A program made the position numbers and the translations under genes. This document shows positions 15,797 to 24,310 of a DNA stretch of 64,000 nucleotides, piece after piece. The notes beneath the pieces are model-generated. The model was not told where the DNA came from and made no database searches. It was given only the letters and a program-made list of their open reading frames with translations. The first letter of the stretch is position 1. Each line of letters starts with the position of its first letter. The stretch covers positions 10,817 through 74,816 of the forward strand of contig CAZFLM010000029.1 in NCBI GenBank assembly GCA_964519955.1. The letters are read 5' to 3'. This stretch comes from CAZFLM01 sp964519955 (GTDB taxonomy: Bacteria; Armatimonadota; Chthonomonadetes; Chthonomonadales; CAJBBX01).

Positions 15797-18700
15797 CTAC
15801 TCCTCGACGATCACCCGGAAGCCCGTGTCCATGACCGGCTGGTAGTCGGCGTACGGCACTCGGTAGCTGCTGGTGCACTCGAACGGGCGCACCCACCACG
15901 AGCCCCCACGTACTGCGCGCTCCCCTCCGGCGCGCACGTCGTTCCGCCCGTCCGCGTCGTCGTATGGGTAGGGCCGGTAGAGCGAGCGCGTCCACTCCGC
16001 CACGTTGCCGTGCATGTCGAAGAGCCCCCAGGCGTTGGCGCGATACGAACCGGGCTTCGCTGCGAGTTGGTGTCCATCGTTGTGCGCGGCGTCCTTCGGG
16101 ATCCAGTCGTCGTAGCGGTTCGGGTTCCGCATGGTGCGGATCGAGTGGTAGTCGTTGTCCGACGTGTCCGCCGCGAACAGGCTCAGGCTCTTGTCGCCCA
16201 GGTTCGCGAACGGCGTGTAGTCCGCGTCCATCGGGCCGAACGAGAACGCCTCCGCGGAGCCGGCCCGGCAGGCCCATTCCCACTGCGCTTCGGTCGGGAG
16301 CGTCACTCTCTTGCCTGTCTTCCGGCTGAGCCACTCGCAGAACGCCATCGCCTCGCGCCACGAGACGCGGCACACCGGCTGGTCCGGCTCGTTGAGCGAC
16401 CAGGGGCGCTGGCCGAACTGGTAGGCGAGTGCGTCCGCCACGCGGCTATCGTGCGTGGCATCGAAGGCGCGGTACTGCCCGTTCGTCACCTCGAAGCGCG
16501 CCACCCAGAACGCCTTGCCGATCCGCACGCGGCTGATCGGGCGCTCGTCGTCGTGGCCGGACGTGGAGCCCATGGCGAACTCCCCTGCCGGGACGCGCAC
16601 CAGGACGATACGCTGGCCGCCGCCCAGGTCGAGGGCCATCTCGCCGCCGTCGCCCTGCATCGCCTTCGCCGCGGCCGCGTCGAACGGCCAGTCCGGCACG
16701 ATGGGCACGGCCGGCGGGGCGCCTTCGCTCGGGGCGGGCGCGGGCGGAGGCGAGGGGACAGCCGCAGCGGGCCAGCGGTCGGGCGCCGGGGCCTCGTGGT
16801 TCTCGTCGACGTTGGCGTACTTCAGGCGCAGCTCACGCCGCCGCTCCTCCGACTGAACGATGCCCGGCCCCACGATGGACGACCACGAGCCGTGGTAGGG
16901 GCGGTTCATGTCGTGCCACGTCACGAGCCGATCCCAGGAGTCTGCATCGAGCTTGACACCGTGGTGCCCCTTGCGGAGCATCTTTCCGAGTTCGGTGGAG
17001 GAGCAGTGGAACTCCATCGGCGCGAGCACGTGGTAGTCGCCCTCGATCCCGTTGTTCCGCACGAACGGGAACAGGTTGGCGTAGGCCGTCGAGAAGCGCC
17101 CGGCGTTGCCGCCGCCATTGCCGGCGAACTGGCTCGACCAGTCGTTGAGGCGGATTCCACCGCGAAGATCCGGCGATGCCTTGCGCGGCTGGTGGCATCC
17201 GACGCAGTGACGGTCGAGGACGGGCTGCACCTCGCGCTCGAAGCTGAAGCCGGCTACCTGCGGGCGCCACGGGCGGATGTCCGCGGGCGCGCGGGCCGCG
17301 AGGCGTGCGGCGGCGCCGGAAGGGGCTCGCCCCTGGCCCTCGTGGCAGCCCACGCACGACAGCGTCTCGCCGGGGCGCGCCGTGAGCCAGCTCCGCATCA
17401 GCGCCAGGGCCTGCCCCTTCTCGTCGAGCGGCTGGATCGCGAGCGGGACATTGGCGGGCACGCGGAACACGGCCGAGCCATCCGCCTCCACTGGCACGGT
17501 GCCAAGGACGCGGTGGATGTCCCACGGCCCGTCCATCCCGATGGCGCCGTAGAGCCCCCCGACGCCTCGGTAGCCGAACGTGTAGGAGAAGAGCCGCAGC
17601 GACTTCACCGTGCCGCGCGGGATGCCCTTCAGGCCCGGGCCCTGGTAGATGTCCTGCAGGAGCACCGTCGCGTCGCGCCGATTCGGGTCGATTCGGTCCG
17701 GGATGGCGGGCGGAGCGGGGCGGCGCAGCAGCGCGTTGGGCTCCAGAAGCGCGCAGCCGGGCTCGGAGGCGATCTCCATCAGGTTGTCGTGCTTGTCGAT
17801 GAGGTAGATGCCCCACGGCTCGTTCGGCGCAGGCTGGCACGAGACCAGGTACACGCGGTCGTTGATGGGATGGGGATGCACGAAGATGGGCCAGAACGCG
17901 TCCATGTGGTCGTAGATGCGCGCCTGCACGGGCCGCCCCACGCCGGAGAGGTTGCGCACGACGCCGGAGCCCTCCGAGCGGCCCTTGTCGGCGTCGAGCA
18001 GGACCAACTCGCCGACGCGCGCGACGCCGTGGTGCCCGGTGGAGATGCCCAGGACCTGGGTCGGCTTGCCTGGCACGGGCTGGGCGTAGAAGAACGCGCT
18101 CGGCCAGTAGGAGTTGCTGCCGTAGAACTCGCGCTGGTTGGTCCCGTCCGGGTTCATGGTGAAGAGCAGGCGCGTGTTCGAGTGCGGCGTATCGGTGTAC
18201 TCCCAGCGCTGGTAGAGCACGCTGCCGTCCGCCATCACGCGCGGTGTCCAGTTGTGCTCCTGGTCGAAGCAGAGCTGGCTCACCGTGCCGTTCGGGCTCA
18301 GGCGGAACACGTTGGCGACCGGGCTGGCCCCGGCGACGCAGGGCACCGCGACCATGCCGGCGGTCGAGGTGAAGAGGATGCCGCCGCCGGGCAGGTAGCA
18401 GGCGTCGTAGTTGTCCACGTCCGCGCCCATGTCCGGCGTGACCTGGCGCGGCGCGGAGCCATCGAGGCGGGCCTCGAACACGTGCCATCGGTCGTGGTCG
18501 TCGGTCGAGGAGTAGAGCAGGCGGTCGGCGGAGAAGCGCAGGCACAGGTCGCCGATGAAGCGGTCGCCTGCGAGGCGAAGAACGGTCTCTACCGGTTCTC
18601 GACCGTGAATCGACAACCGTACCACCTGGTTGTCGTATCCGTGGCGCGGCAGATCCGCGTTGCTGTTGAAGTTGGCGGGCAGGCCCATGTTGTTGGGGGA

Positions 18701-19726
18701 GCGCCGAACGGCCAGCACGTGGTCGAAGTCGAGCGCCGGGTCGCGCAGCAGGATGTCGCGCTGCAGGGCGACCATGGCACGCGCCTGGCGCAGGGCGTCC
18801 GCATCGCCGGCCGTCACCTTCGCGGCCAGGTCGCCGGGCTTCTCGGGGAGTGCCGCCAGCTTCGCGCGCAGATCCTGAAGGTCCGGATAGCGGCCCGGCG
18901 CAAGGGCGGCCAGCTCGTCCAGTGACAGGCGCAGCGTGCGCTTGTTGACGAACGCGAGCCGGCGCGCGAGGGTGGCGCGTTCGTGCTCGGCGAGGGCCTT
19001 CTCGGCCTCGGCACGGAGCGCGGGGGCGTCGAGGTCCGAGACCAGCAGGCGTCGGCTGAGCGGCGCCAGCCCCGGCATGGCCCGGTCCGCGGCCGCGGTG
19101 AGCGTCGGGTCGGCCATGGCGTCCGGGGGCACGGTGCTGACGGTGAATCGGACGTGTACGTTCGTGCCCGCGCCGTCGTCGATGCCGGCCCAGGCGTGGA
19201 ACGCGCGGTACGGCTTGTGCAGGCGGAAGTGCAGGAGGCTGTCGGCGTGGGCCCAATAACCGAAGGCCATCGGCTTCCCGCCGAGACGCAGGGGCGCGCC
19301 GGCGACGTTCTTGTCGACCAGCAGCGTGCCCCAACCGACGCGGGAGTCCGTCGGCTTGAGGTCGGTCAGGCGGGTCGTCGAGCCATCCGCCGCGATCAGC
19401 ACCGGCTCGCCCCAGGTCGACTGGCCGTAGTCGTAGGTCGGTGCGCTCTCGACCGTCAGGTACAGGTCCGTCTGGCCCGTCAGGTCGATGGCCATCTCGA
19501 CGGGCTGCATGCCGCCGCGCATCACTTCCGTGGTAACCGGCGCGGGCTTGCCGTCGAGCGCCTTGCGCAGCCTCGCGCGGCCGTCGACGATAGCCTGGAC
19601 CCACGCGTCGAGCGGCGGTGAGGCGGTCTGGCCGGCCCGGGGGCTCTTCGGTGGCGCAATGGCGACCGCGGCCAGTCCCACGGTGACGGCGAGCATGACG
19701 AGCGCGGGCAGAAGCGTACGGCGCAT
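15797..19726 (-). CDS. NPCBM / HzsA-like / di-heme / SUMF1 multidomain protein
   Basis: 1309 residues; AGGAGG 8 bases ahead of ATG 19726 and a signal peptide (residues 1-25). Domains in order: residues about 50-200 resemble NPCBM/NEW2 carbohydrate-binding modules (TYDYGQSTWGEPVLIAADGS, GYWAHADS, AWAGIDDGAG). Residues about 350-900 resemble the hydrazine synthase alpha-like (HzsA-related) propeller proteins. Within this are two c-type haem sites, CVGCHEGQG near residue 790 and HCVGCHQPR near residue 840. Residues about 1040-1309 form a SUMF1/formylglycine-enzyme-like fold (VPAGEFAMGS, EVTNGQY, LPTEAQWEWACRAG, FDMHGNVAEW, GGSWWVRP). Only one of the two copper-binding cysteines of true FGE is seen (FECTSSYR), so it is probably not an FGE. 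A periplasmic redox-linked sugar-binding role is inference. Confidence 0.85.
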   Translation of the reverse strand: MRRTLLPALVMLAVTVGLAAVAIAPPKSPRAGQTASPPLDAWVQAIVDGRARLRKALDGKPAPVTTEVMRGGMQPVEMAIDLTGQTDLYLTVESAPTYDYGQSTWGEPVLIAADGSTTRLTDLKPTDSRVGWGTLLVDKNVAGAPLRLGGKPMAFGYWAHADSLLHFRLHKPYRAFHAWAGIDDGAGTNVHVRFTVSTVPPDAMADPTLTAAADRAMPGLAPLSRRLLVSDLDAPALRAEAEKALAEHERATLARRLAFVNKRTLRLSLDELAALAPGRYPDLQDLRAKLAALPEKPGDLAAKVTAGDADALRQARAMVALQRDILLRDPALDFDHVLAVRRSPNNMGLPANFNSNADLPRHGYDNQVVRLSIHGREPVETVLRLAGDRFIGDLCLRFSADRLLYSSTDDHDRWHVFEARLDGSAPRQVTPDMGADVDNYDACYLPGGGILFTSTAGMVAVPCVAGASPVANVFRLSPNGTVSQLCFDQEHNWTPRVMADGSVLYQRWEYTDTPHSNTRLLFTMNPDGTNQREFYGSNSYWPSAFFYAQPVPGKPTQVLGISTGHHGVARVGELVLLDADKGRSEGSGVVRNLSGVGRPVQARIYDHMDAFWPIFVHPHPINDRVYLVSCQPAPNEPWGIYLIDKHDNLMEIASEPGCALLEPNALLRRPAPPAIPDRIDPNRRDATVLLQDIYQGPGLKGIPRGTVKSLRLFSYTFGYRGVGGLYGAIGMDGPWDIHRVLGTVPVEADGSAVFRVPANVPLAIQPLDEKGQALALMRSWLTARPGETLSCVGCHEGQGRAPSGAAARLAARAPADIRPWRPQVAGFSFEREVQPVLDRHCVGCHQPRKASPDLRGGIRLNDWSSQFAGNGGGNAGRFSTAYANLFPFVRNNGIEGDYHVLAPMEFHCSSTELGKMLRKGHHGVKLDADSWDRLVTWHDMNRPYHGSWSSIVGPGIVQSEERRRELRLKYANVDENHEAPAPDRWPAAAVPSPPPAPAPSEGAPPAVPIVPDWPFDAAAAKAMQGDGGEMALDLGGGQRIVLVRVPAGEFAMGSTSGHDDERPISRVRIGKAFWVARFEVTNGQYRAFDATHDSRVADALAYQFGQRPWSLNEPDQPVCRVSWREAMAFCEWLSRKTGKRVTLPTEAQWEWACRAGSAEAFSFGPMDADYTPFANLGDKSLSLFAADTSDNDYHSIRTMRNPNRYDDWIPKDAAHNDGHQLAAKPGSYRANAWGLFDMHGNVAEWTRSLYRPYPYDDADGRNDVRAGGERAVRGGSWWVRPFECTSSYRVPYADYQPVMDTGFRVIVEE

Positions 19727-19854
19727 GCGGTGGGCCTCCTGGTCGGCAGCCGGCGGGGTTCGGCGCAGGCCTGTTCACCGGCCGGGAAGGGGGTTCCTTC
19801 CGCGGGGCGGGTACGATACCGTCGAACCGCATGCCGCAGCGAGGAGTGCCCACC

Positions 19855-20325
19855 ATGTTGGACGCCGTGACCATCGAGCGAGCCGAACCAACCGATGCCG
19901 CGGCGATCCTCGCGATCCAGCGAGCCGCCTATGCGTCCGAGGCTGCGCTGTACGCGTCGCCGGACATCCCGCCGCTCCGCCAGACGATCGAGGACCTCGT
20001 GGGGGAGTTCGAGATCTGCGTCATCCTGAAGGCGGCGCTCGGAGGAGAGATCGTGGGCTCGGTGCGGGCGCGCGAGGTCGACGGCACGGTCCACATCGGC
20101 CGCCTGATCGTTCGCCCTGAGATGCAACGCCAGGGCATCGGGACGGCACTCCTGCGCGCCATCGAGGCGTCCTTCCCCGCCGCCCGGCGCTTCGAGCTGT
20201 TCACGGGGCATCTGAGCCACGGCAACATCGCGCTGTACAGCCGCCTGGGGTACCGCGAGTCTCGGCGCGAGGTGGTCGACGAGCGTCTGACGCTGGTGTT
20301 CCTGGAGAAGGCCGCCGGCGCCTAG
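19855..20325 (+). CDS. GNAT family N-acetyltransferase
   Basis: 156 residues. ATG 19855 is preferred to 19831 because GAGGAG lies at 19841-19846. The GNAT fold is clear: IERAEPTDAAAILAIQRAAY at the start, then the beta4 strand HIGRLIVRPEMQRQGIGTAL holding the acetyl-CoA pyrophosphate loop (RxxGxG/A type, QGIGTAL), and LFTGHLSHGNIALYSRLGYR near the end. The enzyme transfers an acetyl group from acetyl-CoA to an amine; the acceptor is unknown. It diverges from the di-haem gene and converges with the zinc-ribbon gene, 13 bases away. Confidence 0.92.
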   Translation: MLDAVTIERAEPTDAAAILAIQRAAYASEAALYASPDIPPLRQTIEDLVGEFEICVILKAALGGEIVGSVRAREVDGTVHIGRLIVRPEMQRQGIGTALLRAIEASFPAARRFELFTGHLSHGNIALYSRLGYRESRREVVDERLTLVFLEKAAGA

Positions 20326-20338
20326 ACTGCGCCGAACC

Positions 20339-21547
20339 TCAGTCCCTCGCCCACACGTCCGTCCTGGCGCCGCGCGAGCAGAGCATCCCCTCCCGCTGCA
20401 CCTGCTCGTAGATCGCGGTGACGCCGCCCGCGTCGAGCCACATCGCCCGGCAGTGCGCGCAGATGTAGGCGGTGATAGGTTCCTGGCTGCCGAACTCGTG
20501 CGCGTGCATCTCGTAGCGGCAAGCGGGGCAGCGGAGGACGGATGCCGCGGGGGCCTCGGCCTCGTTCCCGGGTCTGTGGGCGTGCGATACGACCGCGGCA
20601 TGGTGCTCATGGCCATGGCCCAGGTTCTGCAGGAAGCCGCGCAGCCCGTGGCCACCGCCCTGCTTTGCGGGCTCGGGCTTCGACGGCGGCGCGGCGAGCG
20701 GGTCGTGGGCGGGCTGGGCGACGGCGTAGGGGCTGCCGGCCAGATGCTCGGCCTCCTCGCGCTCGCGGCGCGCCTTCTCCTGGTCGCGGATGGCCGATAC
20801 GTCGCGCCTGAGCCGCGTGAACGCATCGTGATCGAGCTGAAGCAACACCGGCAGTCTGCCGTCCTCCATCCACACTCCGCCGCATCCGGCACAGATCGAG
20901 AACCGCAGATCGTCCTCGGCCAGGTCGAGGAGCGGCAGGTGGCAGCGCACGCAACGCTTCGCCTCGCCGGCCGACTTGATGGCGGCGCCGCACGACCAGC
21001 ACTGCGTGCTCGCCGGCGGGTTGGCCGCTTCGCAGGAGGGGCAGGTCGCGGAGACCAGGTACGAGACCGTCAGGCGGGGCTCCGGCGACGGGGGGGCCTC
21101 CGCCGCTTCTGCGTGCTCCTCGGCCTTGGTCTGGGCATGAGGAGCGGGCGCGGACACGACGGCGGTGGCCGTGGCCGGCGGGGCAGCCTGAGCGCGCATC
21201 GATCCGATGCGGACAGCGATGCGCTCGACGCCGCCGTCATCGAGCCAGACGCACCGGCAGGTGGAGCAGACGTGGGCGGGCAGGTCGGGCATCGTGGGGA
21301 AGTGGAAGGAACCGAGGAGTGCGTTGCAGTTGGGGCACGCCATCGCACCGGCGCACTCGGCGTCCGGCACGGTGCGCCGGAATACCTCCGCGAGGTCGTC
21401 GAGCGAGACGGTCTTGTCACGGACGAGCCGGTTCAGCGCGTCGCAGTGGAGCCACAGACCGCCACACCGATGGCATCCGTTCAGTTGCTCCGACCCGAAC
21501 TGGGATGCCGCAAGGTCGCAGCCGCATCGGGGACATTCCGTCGTCAT
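20339..21547 (-). CDS. Multi-zinc-ribbon (zf-TFIIB-like) protein
   Basis: 402 residues; GGAGGGA 7 bases before ATG 21547. Several zinc-ribbon units of the zf-TFIIB type run along the chain: CPRCG...CHRCGGLWLHCD (residues 5-38), CPNC...CSTCRCVWLDDGG (about 70-105), CPSC...CWSCG (about 168-188), CVRC...CAGCGGVWMEDG (about 197-228) and CPAC...CAHCRAMWLDAGG (about 350-380). Between the fourth and fifth lies a charged helix and a low-complexity His-rich linker. Each CxxC...CxxC unit should hold one Zn2+. Such proteins are widespread and mostly uncharacterised. A - strand promoter lies at 21612-21640. Confidence 0.88.
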   Translation of the reverse strand: MTTECPRCGCDLAASQFGSEQLNGCHRCGGLWLHCDALNRLVRDKTVSLDDLAEVFRRTVPDAECAGAMACPNCNALLGSFHFPTMPDLPAHVCSTCRCVWLDDGGVERIAVRIGSMRAQAAPPATATAVVSAPAPHAQTKAEEHAEAAEAPPSPEPRLTVSYLVSATCPSCEAANPPASTQCWSCGAAIKSAGEAKRCVRCHLPLLDLAEDDLRFSICAGCGGVWMEDGRLPVLLQLDHDAFTRLRRDVSAIRDQEKARREREEAEHLAGSPYAVAQPAHDPLAAPPSKPEPAKQGGGHGLRGFLQNLGHGHEHHAAVVSHAHRPGNEAEAPAASVLRCPACRYEMHAHEFGSQEPITAYICAHCRAMWLDAGGVTAIYEQVQREGMLCSRGARTDVWARD

Positions 21548-21611
21548 CGTGGATCCCTCCGTGCAGAAGAAGGGCTTGCAGAGATGACTGTCACCGCGCA
21601 ACCAGTGATGT

Positions 21612-21640
21612 AGTATACGCCAGTCTGCGCTCGTCCGCAA
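21612..21640 (-). promoter_or_regulatory. Promoter of the zinc-ribbon gene
   Basis: On the - strand, TTGCGG (21640-21635), 17-bp spacer, TATACT (21617-21612). The -10 is strong and the -35 weak. It lies 65 bases before the start at 21547. Confidence 0.55.
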
Positions 21641-21775
21641 GGGGGCCAATGCCGTCCACCCCCGCCGGCGCGCCACGGCAGGCCGGTGCGCCGCAAGCGT
21701 GCAGGGATCGGCGATCCGCCACCGAATAGTGCGCTGGCGACCCCTGCGATGGGGAGCCGCGAGAGGAGAGCTACG

Positions 21776-22576
21776 ATGGACTGCCGCCGCATCTTCGACC
21801 TCAGTGGGCAAGTGGCGGTCGTGACGGGCGGGGCGCGCGGGCTTGGGCGGGCCGCGGCGGAGGGGCTGGCGCAGTTCGGGTGCGACGTCGCTGTGGTGGA
21901 TCTGGCGGCGGAGAGCTGCGCGGCCACCGTTGAGGCGATCGGCGCGGTGGGTCGGACGGCGCGGGCCTACGGGTGCGACGTGGCAGACGAGCAAGCCGTG
22001 GAGCGGACCGTCGCCGATATCGCGCGGGACTTCGGGCGGATCGACATCCTGGTGAACATCGCCGGCATCACCGCGCGCATCCCGACGGTTCGCATGCCGC
22101 CCGAGACCGTGCGCCGCCTGACCGAGGTGAACTACTACGGCACGTTCTGGATGTGCCAGGCTGTCGGCCGCGTGATGGTGGAGCAGGGGAGCGGGAACAT
22201 CGTCAACATGTCGGCCCTGGGCGGCGGGTTCCTCGGCACCGGCCGGGGCAACGCGGCCTACTCGTCGACGAAGGGCGCGATCGCGTCGCTGACGCTGGAG
22301 CTGGCGTGCGAGTGGGCGGAGCGGGGCATCCGGGTGAACGCCATCGCGCCGTGCTGGTTCCAGACGGAGATGAACGCCACCAGTATCTTCGCGAACAAGC
22401 ACTTCATGGACCAGGTGATGACCAAGCTGCCCATGCGCCGCATCGGCCTGCCGCACGAACTGGTCGGGCCCATCGTGTTCCTGGCCAGCGAGGCGTCCTC
22501 GATGATCACCGGGCTCATCCTGCCGGTCGACGGCGGCGCGCACTCCACCTGTCCGATCGAGTGGCGCGAGGAGTAG
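21776..22576 (+). CDS. Short-chain dehydrogenase/reductase
   Basis: 266 residues; GAGGAG 7 bases before ATG 21776. Classical SDR: the cofactor motif TGGARGLGR near residue 17, NIAGI in place of NAG, catalytic Ser in NMSALGG and the YSSTK catalytic pair near residue 160, and an ending with TGLILPVDGGAH. The Asp after beta2 (VVDLAA) favours NAD(H). The substrate is probably a sugar or sugar acid alcohol, as judged from the neighbourhood of sugar enzymes. It is separated from the next + gene by a repeat-containing gap, so it may not share its transcript. Confidence 0.92.
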   Translation: MDCRRIFDLSGQVAVVTGGARGLGRAAAEGLAQFGCDVAVVDLAAESCAATVEAIGAVGRTARAYGCDVADEQAVERTVADIARDFGRIDILVNIAGITARIPTVRMPPETVRRLTEVNYYGTFWMCQAVGRVMVEQGSGNIVNMSALGGGFLGTGRGNAAYSSTKGAIASLTLELACEWAERGIRVNAIAPCWFQTEMNATSIFANKHFMDQVMTKLPMRRIGLPHELVGPIVFLASEASSMITGLILPVDGGAHSTCPIEWREE

Positions 22577-22620
22577 GCGTCCGACCAACTGGATCGAGAG
22601 GGCGACGCAACCGGCGTGTG

Positions 22621-22672
22621 CAGGCGAATGAATTCGCGCCTGAGAACGGCACGAAGTCCGCCTGCGCGGACT
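22621..22672 (+). repeat. Hairpin repeat with compensatory stem changes
   Basis: Same two-hairpin design as at 11.85 and 12.08 kb, but the first stem is GCGAAT-GA-ATTCGC (22624-22637) instead of GCGACT-GA-AGTCGC. The second is AGTCCGC-CTGC-GCGGACT (22655-22672) with a changed loop base. The paired change keeps the stem. Confidence 0.8.
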
Positions 22673-22745
22673 CGATCAGCGCCGAACCGTAGTCAGTGGC
22701 ACACAGCGCCGGGCAGCGCCCGGTGTCACCACTCAGGAGACAACC

Positions 22746-23525
22746 ATGTACGACTTGGCTGGGGAGATCCGTTCGGCGGAGGTGCCGGCGGGATCGGTGC
22801 GGATGTGGTGGCTCGGGCAGGCCGGGTTTGCGTTCAAGACGAGCGCCGGAGAGGTGGTCTACGTCGATCCGTACCTGTCGGACGCGGTCGAGCGCCTGCA
22901 CGGGTTCAAGCGGCTGTCGCTCGCGCCCATCGCGGCGGAGGAGGTGGAGTGCGGCCTGGTCGTGCTGACCCACGAGCACACCGACCACCTGGATCCTGAC
23001 ACCATTCCGGTGATCGCAGCGAAGAACCCGGAGTGCCGTTTTGCCGCACCGGCCGGCTGCGAGGACGAGCTGAAGGCGGCGGGAGTCTCTCGCGACCGGT
23101 GGCTGCTGCTGGAGCCGCGGCAGGACAAGCGCGTGGGCCATGTCGTCATCCACACCGCCCAGGCCGACCATGGCGACCTGGCGCCCACCGCGCTGGCGAT
23201 CGTGCTCGACTTCGACGGCGTGCGGGTCTTCCTGTCGGGCGACACGTCGTGGCGCCCCGGCCTGTTCCAGCCGCTCTTCGACCTGGCGCCCGACGTGGTG
23301 CTGCCCTGCATCAATGGGGTCTTCGGCAACATGGGGCACATCGACGCGGCCATGCTGGTGCGGCAGGCGGTGCCGAGGTTCGCCATCCCGTGCCACTTCT
23401 GGACATTCGCGGAGCAGGGCGGCGGCGATCCGGCCGGGTTCATGCACGCCTGCCTGCACTACGCCCCCGAGACGAAGGCGATGGTCCTCAGGCCCGGCGA
23501 GGGCTTCACGGTGGCGCACCCATGA
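22746..23525 (+). CDS. Metallo-beta-lactamase-fold hydrolase (UlaG-like)
   Basis: 259 residues; AGGAG at 22735-22739 ahead of ATG 22746. The MBL fold shows MWWLGQAGFAFK at the start, the metal motif THEHTDHLD near residue 76, the following metal ligand region HTAQADHGD, and the FLSGDTSW Asp ligand near residue 162. The layout matches UlaG-type L-ascorbate-6-phosphate lactonases and related hydrolases of phosphorylated lactones. The last codons overlap the sugar isomerase start (ATGA), so the two are coupled, and a role in opening a sugar lactone is plausible but unproven. Confidence 0.88.
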   Translation: MYDLAGEIRSAEVPAGSVRMWWLGQAGFAFKTSAGEVVYVDPYLSDAVERLHGFKRLSLAPIAAEEVECGLVVLTHEHTDHLDPDTIPVIAAKNPECRFAAPAGCEDELKAAGVSRDRWLLLEPRQDKRVGHVVIHTAQADHGDLAPTALAIVLDFDGVRVFLSGDTSWRPGLFQPLFDLAPDVVLPCINGVFGNMGHIDAAMLVRQAVPRFAIPCHFWTFAEQGGGDPAGFMHACLHYAPETKAMVLRPGEGFTVAHP

Positions 23526-24310
23526 AGCTGGCCTACGTGCTGCCGAGCCCCGGCGCCTACGCCGATGCCGCCGAGTTCGACCGAGACCTCGCGTGTATGC
23601 GGGCGGCGGGCTACTACGCCGTCGAGCTCCAGATCGAGGACCCCGCCGAGTTCGACGACGCGCGCGTCCGGGAGTCACTCGATGCCGCCGGCTATCGCCT
23701 GTGCGCCTTCCAGACAGGCGGCTCCTACGCCACCCGCGGCAACTGCCTCACATCGCCCGACCCCGGCATCCGTCGCCGCACGGTCGACCTCCTGCTCTCG
23801 TTCGTCGGCCTGGCCGCCAGGTGGAACGCCGTGATGGTCGTCGGGACGCTGCAGGGCCGGCTGAGCGACGAGCCGGACCGCGCTGTGGCGGAGGCGCGCA
23901 TTCACGAGGCGCTCGTGGAACTCGCGGAGGCCGCCACCGCGAAGGGCGCGGTCGTCGCGCTGGAGCCCGTGCAGCACGGCGAGGTGGGCTTCCACAACAC
24001 CATCGCTGAGGTCGAGGCGGTGGTCCGCGCGATCGGCCGGCCGGGCCTGCGGATGATGGTCGACACGTTCCACATGAACATCGAGGAGCGCGACATGCTC
24101 GCCCCGCTCGCGGGGATCGCAGACATCCTGGCGCACGTGCACCTCTGCGAGACGAACCGCGACGCGCTGGGCACGGGCCACTGGCCGACCGCGACGTTCC
24201 TGGCGGAGCTGGATCGGATCGGGTACGGGGGCACGGTGTCGGTGGGCGTCTACAACTCGCGGCTCCCGCGCCGGGAGCGCATCGTGCGGTGCATGGAGGC
24301 GATACGGTGA
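23522..24310 (+). CDS. Sugar phosphate isomerase/epimerase (xylose isomerase-like barrel)
   Basis: 262 residues; ATG 23522 overlaps the previous stop by 4 bases. The TIM-barrel family isomerises or epimerises keto-sugars with a divalent metal. The ligands appear as ALEPVQHGE (Glu), MVDTFHMN (Asp and His) and the VHLCETNR segment. It ends FLAELDRIGYGGTVSVGVYN, as in AP_endonuc_2-type isomerases. The gene lies between a lactonase-like hydrolase and a GH127-like glycosidase, all with 4-base overlaps, so all three probably work on one sugar released by the glycosidase. Confidence 0.9.
   Translation: MKLAYVLPSPGAYADAAEFDRDLACMRAAGYYAVELQIEDPAEFDDARVRESLDAAGYRLCAFQTGGSYATRGNCLTSPDPGIRRRTVDLLLSFVGLAARWNAVMVVGTLQGRLSDEPDRAVAEARIHEALVELAEAATAKGAVVALEPVQHGEVGFHNTIAEVEAVVRAIGRPGLRMMVDTFHMNIEERDMLAPLAGIADILAHVHLCETNRDALGTGHWPTATFLAELDRIGYGGTVSVGVYNSRLPRRERIVRCMEAIR

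Noticed and set aside
16000..16600. True formylglycine-generating enzyme
   Set aside because: One of the two copper cysteines is missing, and no sulfatase gene is near; SUMF1 folds have many other uses.
15644..18925. 1093-residue + strand open frame
   Set aside because: Antisense of the di-haem multidomain gene, and it crosses the tRNA. No domain found.
16833..19874. 1013-residue - strand frame overlapping the di-haem gene
   Set aside because: Alternate frame of the accepted gene; low complexity, no ribosome binding site, and the accepted frame has clear domains.
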